64,000 nt of DNA from Salinimicrobium catena. GTDB taxonomy: Bacteria > Bacteroidota > Bacteroidia > Flavobacteriales > Flavobacteriaceae. The stretch is taken from the NCBI RefSeq assembly GCF_900102915.1, contig NZ_FNGG01000001.1, forward strand, positions 558,001 through 622,000, written 5' to 3'. This document shows, piece after piece, positions 1 to 9,449 of the stretch. How positions within the stretch are numbered: the stretch's first letter is position 1; the number at the start of each line of letters is the position of its first letter. The position numbers were made by a program, and so were the translations under genes. The notes below the pieces were generated by a model that worked only from the letters and a program-made list of their open reading frames with translations, had not been told where the DNA came from and ran no database searches.

Positions 1-369
1 AATGGCCATTCTTCCGGAGGGATCGCCGGCTACTATGATCTTATCCCCGTGAACAGCAGCGGCAGGGGCGTTACTGCCGTTGAAATACCAGTTTTGAGGC
101 GTGATGAATTCCCAGTTGCTCATATCATCTGAAACCCAGTAGCCGTAGGAGCGGGTAACGAACATGAAAAATTTTCCTTTGAAGTTGATCACCGCCGGGT
201 CGGCTCCTGCCCGATAGGAAACTCCGGTATAGGAGTTATGGGCCACATAGGTGTAATCTATATCTATGGGATTGCAGTAGGTTAGAAAATCCCTTTCACC
301 AGGGGTGTTTTGACCTCTTCCGGGGAAATAGACCAGTATAAAAAGAAGAAAAAGACTGATGTTTTTCAT
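1..369 (-). CDS. GH43-family glycosidase, N-terminal 123 residues (runs off window)
   Basis: Only the N-terminus is present; the gene continues beyond base 1. The start ATG is the CAT at 367-369 and is followed by a signal peptide (MKNISLFLLFILVYFPGRGQ). The mature protein has the same layout as the complete GH43 at 4423-6228: a CNPIDIDYTYV stretch, a YRAGADPAV motif carrying the presumed catalytic-base Asp, and a WVSDDMSNWEFI strand typical of the five-bladed GH43 propeller. The two are clearly paralogues. It lies 21 bp downstream of the sulfatase stop, so it is probably in the same PUL operon. The family includes arabinofuranosidases, xylosidases and galactosidases; the activity cannot be read from this fragment. 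Confidence 0.85.
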   Translation of the reverse strand, partial: MKNISLFLLFILVYFPGRGQNTPGERDFLTYCNPIDIDYTYVAHNSYTGVSYRAGADPAVINFKGKFFMFVTRSYGYWVSDDMSNWEFITPQNWYFNGSNAPAAAVHGDKIIVAGDPSGRMAI

Positions 370-390
370 TTTTTGAAATCCTTTTTTGGT

Positions 391-2022
391 TTACCGTACT
401 TTAAAAGCCTTGGTGGTACGTGGGTCTATGGAGTCATTATTATGATCGTTGTACTTCAGGAATTTCTTGTGAAGCCTGGAAACGGTTTCCTGATATTCCG
501 GTTGGTCGATCAGGTTGTGTTCCTGCGCGAGGTCATTTGAAAAATCATACAATTCGGTGGCTTCTTCATTCCTGTCTACTACCAGGACAAGATCTCCTTC
601 CCTGATAGCGCCTTCATAGGCAAAACCAGCCTGGTAAAGGATGAACTCGTGCAAAGGTTCGTTCTCGGCTTGTTTTCCGGTAAGAATGGGCAGGAGGGAA
701 GCGCTGTCTTTTGCCTGATCCTCCTCCATGTTCTGCCCGGTGATCTCATACATGGTGGCTACCCAGTCGTGGCCCACGATCAACTGATCTGAAACCGATC
801 CGGGTTTGATGACCGAGCCGGCATCGGTGCCATCTCCCCATTTCGCAATAAAAGGTACGCGGTGCCCACCTTCATAAACCGAAGCCTTATAATCACGAAG
901 AGGACCGTTGTTATCATGAGAAGGGTCGCCGTAATGGGTAATGTGAGGCCAAAGGGCGCCATTGTCGCTTGTGAAGAAGATCAGGGTATTATCGGCAATA
1001 CCTTCTTCCTCAAGTTTGTTCAGAATCTTTCCAACCTGCAGGTCGAGTTCATACAGCACATCTGAAGTTACCGCCCCGGTCTTACCCATCACCTGCTCAT
1101 CTATGGTCGACGCATCGCCGTCAAAGTCGAATGGCGGAGTATGAGGCACGTGAATTGCCTGAGAAGCGAAATATAGTAAGAAAGGCTGCTCTTTTCCGGT
1201 TTCCTTATTGTTCTGAAGGTGCTGATCAATAAAATTCACAGCTCCGTTGGTAAAAATGATCCCGGCCTGACTGGAGTCATAATCCACATCTCCCCGGGCG
1301 GGAACCTTGCCGGCTTCCACGATCTCAGAAAGTCCGTTGTCACTTACCCTGTAAAATCCGTTTTTCAGGAGGCGGGTGCTGGAGTTATCTGCCGGTTTTC
1401 TGGGATCAACAGGAACAAATTTTCCATTTTCGAAATATGCGTAGGGTTCATGCTGGATTCCGCTAAGAAGTCCCAGCCAGTAATCAAAACCGTGTTCATT
1501 TAAAGCGTCATCAACTCCGCGACTGTAGTCCATAGTGTTGAGCTTATCTTTTTCCCTGATGACTTCTCCTTCGGAATTATAAACATTTCCGCCTAAATGC
1601 ATTTTTCCGAAGAAAGCGGTCTTATAGCCTGCATTTTGCAGGATCTCACCTACAGTAATATGCCTTCCGGCTTTAGTCCTGTCGCCGTTAAGGCTGAAAC
1701 CCGAGCTGTTATTCACATCCCACGAACCACCCGGGCGGCCATTTCTGTAGGGATAACTTCCCGTCAATAAGCTAAAGCGGGAAGGGGCACAGAGGGCTGC
1801 CGGCGCATGGGCATCGGTAAAGCGCATTCCCTGTTTTGCCAGTTTGTCGATGTTGGGAGTAGGCACAGTGCCACCGTCAATGCCAAGGTCGGCATAGCCG
1901 ACATCATCGGCAAGGATGAAAATCACGTTAGGGGCTTCAGGCGCAGTCTTTGATTCCTGTGCATGGACAGAGAAAACCGAAAGCCATATAAGAGCGATCA
2001 GGGAAATAGGAAAACTTTTCAT
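391..2022 (-). CDS. S1-family sulfatase, secreted
   Basis: This is a 543-residue type I sulfatase of the alkaline-phosphatase superfamily, expected to hydrolyse sulfate esters on a glycan. A signal peptide ends near Ala21-Gln22. The metal-binding start NVIFILADDVGYADLG is followed by the formylglycine signature C-A-P-S-R with the Cys at residue 78, and later by TSDNG and a GGHRVPFI segment as in arylsulfatases. The Cys-type signature implies maturation by an anaerobic or FGE-type enzyme that is not in this window. It lies between a GH3 gene and a GH43 gene on the same strand and probably removes sulfate before the glycosidases act. A phosphodiester or phosphonate substrate is possible in this superfamily, but a sulfatase is the default reading. 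Confidence 0.92.
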   Translation of the reverse strand: MKSFPISLIALIWLSVFSVHAQESKTAPEAPNVIFILADDVGYADLGIDGGTVPTPNIDKLAKQGMRFTDAHAPAALCAPSRFSLLTGSYPYRNGRPGGSWDVNNSSGFSLNGDRTKAGRHITVGEILQNAGYKTAFFGKMHLGGNVYNSEGEVIREKDKLNTMDYSRGVDDALNEHGFDYWLGLLSGIQHEPYAYFENGKFVPVDPRKPADNSSTRLLKNGFYRVSDNGLSEIVEAGKVPARGDVDYDSSQAGIIFTNGAVNFIDQHLQNNKETGKEQPFLLYFASQAIHVPHTPPFDFDGDASTIDEQVMGKTGAVTSDVLYELDLQVGKILNKLEEEGIADNTLIFFTSDNGALWPHITHYGDPSHDNNGPLRDYKASVYEGGHRVPFIAKWGDGTDAGSVIKPGSVSDQLIVGHDWVATMYEITGQNMEEDQAKDSASLLPILTGKQAENEPLHEFILYQAGFAYEGAIREGDLVLVVDRNEEATELYDFSNDLAQEHNLIDQPEYQETVSRLHKKFLKYNDHNNDSIDPRTTKAFKVR

Positions 2023-2111
2023 GATAACAGGTATTAATTAAAAGCCAATGATCCTGAGTACTTAAAAAAGCGGTCAGGATCATAGCTTTATAGGGAGGAG
2101 ATCATCATATT

Positions 2112-4391
2112 TTATTGGGTCAATTCAAATGATCCGGCCATTTTGTTGTCTGAGCTTCCACCAATGAAAAACTCATACTCTCCCGGTTCATTTACAAACT
2201 CGATGTTATAATTGTAGAACTTCAGGTCTTCGGGAGTGATCGTAAAGGTCACTGTTTTAGATTCCCCCTTTTTAAGAGCGATCTTCTGGAAACCTTTAAG
2301 CTCTTTTCCGGGAGGAGTGACAGATCTCACTACATCGCGAATATAAAGCTGCACGACCTCCTCCCCATCGAAATCTCCGGTATTGGTAACGGTCGCGCTG
2401 AGTTCGATAGAACCATCAGTACCCAGTTTTTCTGCGTTTGCCTTTACATCGCTGTATTCAAAGGTGGTATAGCTTAATCCATAACCGAATGGGAGTAACG
2501 GGCTGTTAGGAGAATCCAGGTAGTTGGTCTTGAACTTCTGGAAATCGCCTGATTCCGGTCCCGGTCTTCCGGTAGTTTTCATTCTGTAATGGATCGGGAT
2601 CTGGCCTACGCTTCTTGGCCAGCTGTTGGTCAGTTTTCCTGAAGGATTGTAATTTCCAAATAACACGTCACCTACGGCATTTCCGGCTTCCACCCCGGGA
2701 TGCCATATCTGAAGAATGCTCACCGGTAGGGCCATTTCTTCGGAAATATCAAGAGGTCTTCCGCTCATTAGAACAAGTACCACAGGCTTCCCTGTTTTTA
2801 CCAGCTCATTGATAAGTTTTTTCTGGCTGTCGGGAATGGTGATATCGGTGCGGCTGGCCGCTTCCCCGCTCATCTCGGTAGCTTCTCCAACTACGGCAAC
2901 GACAACATCAGAACTTTTAGCCAGATCAAGAGCCTCCTTTAGTAGGGCCTCGGGAGACTCCTCAGCGATCTGAATTCTTTGCCCGAACACATTTACTTTT
3001 TTGGCAAAACTGGTGTCATTTGAAATATTTGCCCCTTTCGCATATGTGATATTTGCGTTCGGAGCTACATTTTTAAGCCCTTCCAGAATTGGAACAGACA
3101 ACTGCGGATTCCCGGTTGGAGCCCAGGTTCCCAGCATGTTGTTCTTATTGTTGGCCAATGGTCCAACCAATGCGATCTTCGCATTCTTAAACAGCGGCAG
3201 GGTATTATTATGCTTTTTCAGCAGGACGAAAGATCTGGTCGCGGCTTTTCTCGCCAATTGTCTGTTCTCTTCTGTCAGGATATCTTTTTCAGGTCTGCTT
3301 TCATCTGAATACAGGTAAGGATCATCCAGCAGGCCGATCTTATGCTTGGCTTCAAGGATCCTTCTCGCTGCTTTAGTGATCTGCTCTTCGGAAACCAGTC
3401 CTTCTTCTACAGATTTTTTCAGGGTGGTCAAAAAACCTTCCCCTACCATATCCATATCCAGTCCTGCATTGATCGCCAACGCTGAAACTGCCTGCAGGTC
3501 ACCCAACCCGTGAGCGATCATTTCATTTACCGAAGTATAGTCTGAAACAACAAATCCGTCAAAACCCCATCTTTCACGAAGCAGATCGGTAAGTAACCAC
3601 TTATTCCCAGTGGCAGGAATTCCGTCAATATCATTAAATGAGGTCATTACACTCCCAACACCTGCGTCTACCGCAGCTTTGTAGGGAGGAAGGTATTCAT
3701 TGAACATTTTAAGGCGGCTCATATCAACCGTGTTGTAATCCCTTCCGGCTTCTGGAGCGCCATATAAAGCCATGTGCTTCACCGTTGCCATCATGGTGTG
3801 CGGAAGGGACATGTCTTCGCCCTGATAACCCTCTACCATTGCTTTCGCGATCTGGGACCCCAGGTAAGGATCTTCACCCGCTCCTTCTGCTATTCGGCCC
3901 CATCTTGGATCCCTGGCGATATCCACCATAGGTGAAAAGTTCCAGTTTATCCCATCGGCGGTAGCTTCTTTCGCTGCCATTTCAGCTCCTTCCTTGATCA
4001 ATTCCAGGTCCCAGCTGGAAGAAAGTCCCAGCGGGATGGGATAAGTGGTCTTATATCCATGAATGATATCTGATCCAATTAAAAGCGGTATTCCCAAGCG
4101 GGAGTTTTTAACGGCTAATTCCTGCGCCTGTCGTACCCTTTCAGGGCTGGAGACACCAAATACTCCTCCCACATTTCCTGCCTTGATCTTGGCTTCCACA
4201 TCTTCACTAACCACAGAACCTGTAGCTATTCCGCCACCCGGGGTAAGCAGGTTCAACTGACCTATCTTCTCTTCAAGCGTCATTTTCTCAAGCAGTTCTT
4301 CCACCTGCGGGATCTTTTCCTGTGCCTGGAGGCCCGAAAGCCCGGTAAAGAGCAGGAGAGCAACTGACAGTTTAAATTTTCTCATCTTCAT
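2112..4391 (-). CDS. GH3 beta-glucosidase, secreted
   Basis: This 759-residue glycoside hydrolase family 3 enzyme has a signal peptide ending around LQAQ, the N-terminal (beta/alpha)8 domain with KHMALYGAPEAGRDYN, the nucleophile Asp in VVSDYTS (residue 284), the alpha/beta sandwich domain (about 390-600) and a C-terminal fibronectin-III-like domain (about 660-755). Length and order match BglX-type beta-glucosidases. Together with the GH144 genes upstream it would cleave short beta-linked gluco-oligosaccharides to glucose in the periplasm. It is a paralogue of the GH3 at 6240-8579; the two flank the GH43 gene. The linkage preference (beta-1,2, -1,3 or -1,4) cannot be decided from sequence. 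Confidence 0.93.
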   Translation of the reverse strand: MKMRKFKLSVALLLFTGLSGLQAQEKIPQVEELLEKMTLEEKIGQLNLLTPGGGIATGSVVSEDVEAKIKAGNVGGVFGVSSPERVRQAQELAVKNSRLGIPLLIGSDIIHGYKTTYPIPLGLSSSWDLELIKEGAEMAAKEATADGINWNFSPMVDIARDPRWGRIAEGAGEDPYLGSQIAKAMVEGYQGEDMSLPHTMMATVKHMALYGAPEAGRDYNTVDMSRLKMFNEYLPPYKAAVDAGVGSVMTSFNDIDGIPATGNKWLLTDLLRERWGFDGFVVSDYTSVNEMIAHGLGDLQAVSALAINAGLDMDMVGEGFLTTLKKSVEEGLVSEEQITKAARRILEAKHKIGLLDDPYLYSDESRPEKDILTEENRQLARKAATRSFVLLKKHNNTLPLFKNAKIALVGPLANNKNNMLGTWAPTGNPQLSVPILEGLKNVAPNANITYAKGANISNDTSFAKKVNVFGQRIQIAEESPEALLKEALDLAKSSDVVVAVVGEATEMSGEAASRTDITIPDSQKKLINELVKTGKPVVLVLMSGRPLDISEEMALPVSILQIWHPGVEAGNAVGDVLFGNYNPSGKLTNSWPRSVGQIPIHYRMKTTGRPGPESGDFQKFKTNYLDSPNSPLLPFGYGLSYTTFEYSDVKANAEKLGTDGSIELSATVTNTGDFDGEEVVQLYIRDVVRSVTPPGKELKGFQKIALKKGESKTVTFTITPEDLKFYNYNIEFVNEPGEYEFFIGGSSDNKMAGSFELTQ

Positions 4392-4422
4392 ATTCTTTAA
4401 AAAATTGGTAATTCCTATTATA

Positions 4423-6228
4423 TTATTTTACTTCCTGAACCTCAGTTCTTTCTGAGATCCCGTTCTCATTAAATGCTTCGATACTGAAGTAGTACGTTGT
4501 ACCTTTATCCAGGTTGCGCATAAAATGCTCGTTTTTATCATAGATCAACCAGGACTGGTATAATTTATCTGGTGCGATCCCCCAGCGGATATTATAACCC
4601 TGGGCACCTTTAACCGGCTCCCACTTAAAGGCTGCATCTCTTCGATCATCCTGGCGCTCTATCTTAAAGCCTTTCACTTTTGCAGGTTTCTTTCCAAGGC
4701 CTTTTCCGAAAACTCTTATCTCAGATAGTGCAAAATTCTTTCCGGGAACCTTTACGTTGTTGTACCGAACATATTTTGCCTTTACAGGTTTATTAAGGGT
4801 GAGATAGGCATTTGGGGAATCTTCAAAACTATTGCTTCTATCCACGATCGTTTTCCAGTCTTTGCCATTTTCAGAAACTTCAATGGTGAACCTGTGTTTC
4901 AGTCCTTCGGTTCTTGTGTAAATACCTGATTCCTCATCATGGAAATTGATCTGAAGGGCATAGATATTTCCTGGAGCAAGCATTTCGATCTCCACCCACT
5001 GTTTGTCGTCATTGGCCTCAGCCACCCAGAAGGATTTGGGGCTTTCGTCTGTCAGGACCTCTGAAATGATCTCTCCTTCACTGTTCTTTTTCAGCGGCAT
5101 CTCTGTAATGTCGAATTGCCCGTCGGTAGAAGTACTTTTGCTTATCTGCATTTTAGAAGAGGAAACCGTGGTCCTGCCTTTATAGGAAAGCAGCATCCAA
5201 CCGGTATGCTGGCCGGCTTTCGTAGGATGGGCCGGACTATGCAAGGGATAGTCCCCATAGCTGGTATTCGTATACATCAATCCTTCATCATCAAAGTAAG
5301 TGGGGAACATTGCAAGACGACGTTCCCAGTGAGAGTTGGAAGCCAGGGCCATTGTGGCAAAATGCCAGTATTGTCCGTTGGTTTGTTTCACCGTGATCCC
5401 GTGGCCGGCTCCATTGGTAAAACCTCCAGGCTTGAAACTGTAGGGATTGTTTTTCATGTATTTAAATGGGCCGAGCGGAGTTTCACCAATATAAGCGGCA
5501 TCTGCATAAACGTTGAACTGTGTTCCCGGAGCAGCATACTGTAAATAGTACTTACCATCATGTTTGGTCATGGAAGCACCTTCCATATAGCCTTCCTTGA
5601 GGGTTGGATGGAAGTTGTTTTCTCCAAAACGTTCCCAGCCGTGCTCTTCCTCCACCAGGTTTATAAGCTCTTTTTGTACGCCGGTTTCAAGAAATCGGTC
5701 GTCCTTATCCAGCATTTTCACACGAAGAGGATGTAAATTCGATGAGCCCCAGTACAGATAGGTTTTTCCGTCATCATCAATGAACAATTCAGAATCCTGG
5801 ATGTTGTTGGATATGGAAGCTGTCGGGGTCCATTCACCGCTTTTAGGGTCATCGGTGTAAAGTATGCTGCCGTAGCCCGCAGGATCCCCGGCAAAATAAA
5901 CCAGGGAATCTTTGTAATTGAATGCGGTTGGCGCGTTGGAACCTTCAAAGAACCATTGTTTTGGCTTGATGAATTCCCAGTTGACCAGATCTTTGGAATG
6001 CCAGTACCCAAAAGAACGGGTAACGAACATATAGTATTCCCCACGGTACTCGATCACTGCTGGATCGGCTCCAGAACGATATGAAATATTGTTAGCCGAA
6101 TTATACACCATGTAGGTATAGTCGATATCCAGCGGATTGATATAGGTTTCCGGCACCACTTCCTGCGAATGAAGCATTGCGGCGGTTAAGAAAGCAGCTG
6201 TAGCAATTATATTTTTAAAGATCTTCAT
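4423..6228 (-). CDS. GH43 glycosidase with discoidin-like and FN3 domains
   Basis: This 601-residue secreted protein (signal peptide ending MLHSQ) has a five-bladed GH43 propeller over about residues 28-330. The three expected acidic residues are visible: the base Asp55 in SGADPAV, the modulating Asp145 in NIQDSELFID and the acid Glu216 in YMEGASM. Residues about 385-505 look like an F5/8 type C (discoidin) module, with VEIEMLAPGNIYALQINF and a KYVRYNNVKVPG strand. Residues about 510-600 form a fibronectin-III domain ending in TTYYFSIEAFNENGIS. The accessory domains suggest glycan binding. It sits 12 bp from the upstream GH3 stop and 31 bp from the next GH3 start, so it is co-transcribed. GH43 members of this shape act on arabinose-, xylose- or galactose-containing side chains; the substrate here is not resolved. 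Confidence 0.9.
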   Translation of the reverse strand: MKIFKNIIATAAFLTAAMLHSQEVVPETYINPLDIDYTYMVYNSANNISYRSGADPAVIEYRGEYYMFVTRSFGYWHSKDLVNWEFIKPKQWFFEGSNAPTAFNYKDSLVYFAGDPAGYGSILYTDDPKSGEWTPTASISNNIQDSELFIDDDGKTYLYWGSSNLHPLRVKMLDKDDRFLETGVQKELINLVEEEHGWERFGENNFHPTLKEGYMEGASMTKHDGKYYLQYAAPGTQFNVYADAAYIGETPLGPFKYMKNNPYSFKPGGFTNGAGHGITVKQTNGQYWHFATMALASNSHWERRLAMFPTYFDDEGLMYTNTSYGDYPLHSPAHPTKAGQHTGWMLLSYKGRTTVSSSKMQISKSTSTDGQFDITEMPLKKNSEGEIISEVLTDESPKSFWVAEANDDKQWVEIEMLAPGNIYALQINFHDEESGIYTRTEGLKHRFTIEVSENGKDWKTIVDRSNSFEDSPNAYLTLNKPVKAKYVRYNNVKVPGKNFALSEIRVFGKGLGKKPAKVKGFKIERQDDRRDAAFKWEPVKGAQGYNIRWGIAPDKLYQSWLIYDKNEHFMRNLDKGTTYYFSIEAFNENGISERTEVQEVK

Positions 6229-6239
6229 TTCTTTTTCAA

Positions 6240-8579
6240 TCAGTTTATTAGTTCGAATTCAGATTTAAGAGTATTACGGGAATCGGTTCCTACAAATACT
6301 TCAAATTCTCCAGGCTCATACACATGTTCCAGCTCGTTGTTATAGAATTTGAGATCTTCGGCAGTAATGCTGAAAATGACTTTTTTTGATTCTCCTTTCT
6401 CGATGAATACCTTTTGGAAACACTTAAGTTGTTTTACCGGCCTGGTGATAGAACCAACAAGATCTCTCACATATAGCTGAACAACTTCCTTACCATCGTA
6501 GTTGCCGGAGTTTTTTACGGTAACCGAAACTTCAAGTGTATCCTCAGGAGATAATTTGTCAGAGCTTAGAGTAAGATCTGAATATTCAAAAGTGGTATAG
6601 CTCAAACCATATCCAAACGGGTATAAAGGTTCATTGCGTTCATCCAGGTAATTAGACCTGAATTTTTCGAACTCTCCCTTGTCATTTTTCAAAGGCCTTC
6701 CGGTATTCTTATGATTGTAGAAGATGGGTATCTGGCCAACGCTTCTTGGAAAGCTCATGGTTAATTTAGCTGAAGGGTTAACTTCCCCAAAAAGGACATC
6801 GGCAATGGCCGATCCTGTTTCAGTCCCTCCGAACCAAACATCCAGAATGGCAGGAACCGTTTCATCCTCCTCGTTCATGACTAAAGGTCGGCCGTTGAAC
6901 AATACAAGCACTACCGGCTTTCCGGTCTTTAAAAGGGCCTGTAGCAAATCCTTTTGAGCCTGAGGGATCGAAATATCCGTACGGCTGCTGCTTTCCCCGC
7001 TCATTTCTGCGGATTCTCCAATTGCAGCGATGATGACATCGGCTTTTGCAGCGATATCTATGGCTTCTTTTCTTAATTCCTCATCAGATCTGCCGTCCCT
7101 TGGAATGTCTTTTCCGAAGGTAGTTCCTCTTTTTTCGAGCTCCAGGTCATAGGAGACATTACTTCCCTTTGCGTATACTATTTTCGCACGGTTACCAACT
7201 TCTTCCTTGATCCCTTCCAGTACTGAAACCGATTTATCCTGAGGTGCGGCAACGCTCCAGGTACCGGCCATATTGGTCCGGTTAGAGGCAAGAGGGCCTA
7301 CTACTGCTATGGTCCCTTCTTTCTGTAACGGAAGTAAATTATTTTCATTTTTAAGCAATACCATGGACTGGGAAGCCACCTGTCTTGCAAAATCCCGGTT
7401 CTCTTTGGTGAATACTTCCGCCGCCGCCCTTTCTTCATCCAGATATCTGTAAGGATCTTCAAACAGGCCGAGCTGGTATTTCGCTTCCAGCACTCTTCTT
7501 ACCGCTGTATTAATGGTTTCCATGCTCACCTTTCCTTCTTCCAGGGATTTTTCAAGGGTAGAAATGAATCCTTCGCCCACCATGTCCATATCGATGCCGG
7601 CGTTCAAAGCACGGGCAGATACGGTTTGGAGGTCACCTATTCCGTGGTCTACCATTTCGTTGATCCCCGTATAGTCGGTCACGACAAAGCCATCAAAACC
7701 CCATTGCTCTCTCAAAACATCAGTTAGTAGCCATTTATTTCCTGTCGCTGGTACCCCGTTTATCTCGTTAAAAGACGCCATTACCGAACCGACCCCTGCT
7801 TCAACCGCCGCTTTGTAAGGAGGCAGGTAAACGTTGTACATACGGTTCTTACTCATATCAACCGTATTGTAATCCCTGCCTGCCTCGGCTGCACCGTATA
7901 GCGCGAAATGTTTTACACAGGCCATCAAGGTATTGTTCCTGCTAAGATCATCTTGCTGGTAACCACGTACCATGGCCTTTGCCACCTGGCTGTTGTAAAA
8001 AGGATCTTCGCCGGCTCCTTCGGAAACGCGACCCCATCTTGCATCTCTGGAAAGATCGACCATAGGGGAGAAGGTCCAGTTGATCCCGTCGGCGGTAGCT
8101 TCCCTAGCTGCCATTTTTGCCGTTTCCTCGATCAGATCCATGTCCCAGGAAGTGGAAAGTCCAAGAGGGATAGGAAAGGAGGTTTCATAGCCGTGAACAA
8201 CGTCCATTCCAAAGATCATGGGAATTCCCAAGCGGCTGTCTTCAACCGCGATCTTCTGGACATTTTTTATCTTTTCTACCGATTTGATATTGAAGAGCCC
8301 ACCGATTTTCCCTTCCCTGATCTTTTGGGCGACATTCGAGCTTTGCGCTTGCCCTGTAGTGATATCCCCCGAAGATGGCAGGTTTAACTGGCCAAGCTTT
8401 TCAGTAAGGGTCATAAGGTCCATTAAGGAGTCTATGGTCTTGTCCATCTTTTCTTTGTCGGCTGTGTAGGCTTCATAATTGATACGATCAACCTGAGAAA
8501 AAGCAGTTGTGGAAAGTGCCAAAAAGACAATTAGGCTTACTTTTTTAAATATTGATATTTTCTTTAAATTGGTCTTCAT
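6240..8579 (-). CDS. GH3 beta-glucosidase, secreted (second copy)
   Basis: This 779-residue family 3 glycoside hydrolase has a signal peptide (ending TTAFSQ), KHFALYGAAEAGRDYNTV in the first domain, the nucleophile Asp302 in VVTDYTGINE, a C-terminal sandwich domain and an FN3-like tail with FVGTDSRNTL. Long stretches match the GH3 at 2112-4391 (for example DGINW-FSPMVD and ATGNKWLLTD), so the two arose by duplication, with the GH43 between them. The N-terminal helix is about 15 residues longer than in the paralogue. A periplasmic exo-beta-glucosidase role on oligosaccharides made by the GH144 enzymes is inferred. Two copies may divide work by chain length or linkage. Confidence 0.93.
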   Translation of the reverse strand: MKTNLKKISIFKKVSLIVFLALSTTAFSQVDRINYEAYTADKEKMDKTIDSLMDLMTLTEKLGQLNLPSSGDITTGQAQSSNVAQKIREGKIGGLFNIKSVEKIKNVQKIAVEDSRLGIPMIFGMDVVHGYETSFPIPLGLSTSWDMDLIEETAKMAAREATADGINWTFSPMVDLSRDARWGRVSEGAGEDPFYNSQVAKAMVRGYQQDDLSRNNTLMACVKHFALYGAAEAGRDYNTVDMSKNRMYNVYLPPYKAAVEAGVGSVMASFNEINGVPATGNKWLLTDVLREQWGFDGFVVTDYTGINEMVDHGIGDLQTVSARALNAGIDMDMVGEGFISTLEKSLEEGKVSMETINTAVRRVLEAKYQLGLFEDPYRYLDEERAAAEVFTKENRDFARQVASQSMVLLKNENNLLPLQKEGTIAVVGPLASNRTNMAGTWSVAAPQDKSVSVLEGIKEEVGNRAKIVYAKGSNVSYDLELEKRGTTFGKDIPRDGRSDEELRKEAIDIAAKADVIIAAIGESAEMSGESSSRTDISIPQAQKDLLQALLKTGKPVVLVLFNGRPLVMNEEDETVPAILDVWFGGTETGSAIADVLFGEVNPSAKLTMSFPRSVGQIPIFYNHKNTGRPLKNDKGEFEKFRSNYLDERNEPLYPFGYGLSYTTFEYSDLTLSSDKLSPEDTLEVSVTVKNSGNYDGKEVVQLYVRDLVGSITRPVKQLKCFQKVFIEKGESKKVIFSITAEDLKFYNNELEHVYEPGEFEVFVGTDSRNTLKSEFELIN

Positions 8580-8615
8580 TTCTTAATTTTTAGCGGCCTC
8601 TATCTACCAGAGTTT

Positions 8616-9437
8616 TTATTTGGCCGTGGTATTTCTATTTCCTTTTTGGTTGGAAAACAACCAGCTTAACAGGTAAGGTTCAGAAAGAGCCGAATCCCAG
8701 CTGTTGTGGTTGTCATTCGGGTAAAGGGATAACTTGGCGTTGCCTCCGTAATGATTGATCATTCGGGCCATCTCTTTTGAAAAAGAAGGTGGCACGATAT
8801 CATCTTTTTCTCCGTGAAAGATCCAGATGTTGAATCCATCCGGGTAATCTTCAGTAATAGCGGGATCTGCCCCGCCACAAATGGCAAATGCCGCCGCGAA
8901 CATTTCTGGTTGACGATAGATGAGTTCATAGGTGCCCATTCCGCCCATGGAAAGTCCGCCCACATAGATCCTGTTGTTGTCTACATAGTCTTCCGCAGAA
9001 ACAGAATTCAGAAGGGCCATTACCAACTGTAGGGATGTTGTAGGCCCTTCCTCCTTCTTAAAATTAAACTCAAAGGGTTTCACTTTACGATCAACATCGA
9101 CCCGGGCCCAGTAATCTTCTTTTGGGGCTTGTGGAAAAATGATGATCGCGGGAAATTCTTTTCTTACTTCTTTCTTCAGAAACAGGTCGCCGCCATGGGT
9201 GAGCTGTGCCTTGTTGTCATTGCCTCGTTCTCCTGCTCCATGAAGGAAAAGCACCAGGGGGTATTCTTTATTTCGGTCAAAATCTTTAGGAAAGAGGACC
9301 CTGTAATTCAATGTATCCTTTCCCTGGATAAATGTTTTACGCTGATAATCCTCATACGTTTGTGCCCCGATCGAGAATGGGATCATCAGCAGGGTGTAGA
9401 GCAGTGCGAGAATCAGATACAAAAGCCTCATTTTCAA
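8616..9437 (-). CDS. Secreted alpha/beta-hydrolase esterase (PHB-depolymerase/CE1-like)
   Basis: This 273-residue alpha/beta hydrolase has a signal peptide (about residues 1-25). The oxyanion segment is LFLHGAGERG, the nucleophile elbow is GGLSMGGMGTY (Ser163), an acidic loop FHGEKDDIVPP follows and the likely catalytic His is in NDNHNSWDSA. This is the layout of single-domain carbohydrate esterases and PHB-depolymerase-like proteins, often labelled prolyl-oligopeptidase family. Because it lies inside the PUL between GH144 and GH3 genes, it most likely removes an ester substituent (acetyl, succinyl or similar) from the polysaccharide. A peptidase role is unlikely at this length. The 12-bp gap to the upstream GH144 gene supports co-transcription. 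Confidence 0.82.
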   Translation of the reverse strand: MKMRLLYLILALLYTLLMIPFSIGAQTYEDYQRKTFIQGKDTLNYRVLFPKDFDRNKEYPLVLFLHGAGERGNDNKAQLTHGGDLFLKKEVRKEFPAIIIFPQAPKEDYWARVDVDRKVKPFEFNFKKEEGPTTSLQLVMALLNSVSAEDYVDNNRIYVGGLSMGGMGTYELIYRQPEMFAAAFAICGGADPAITEDYPDGFNIWIFHGEKDDIVPPSFSKEMARMINHYGGNAKLSLYPNDNHNSWDSALSEPYLLSWLFSNQKGNRNTTAK

Positions 9438-9449
9438 CGGTCACATTTA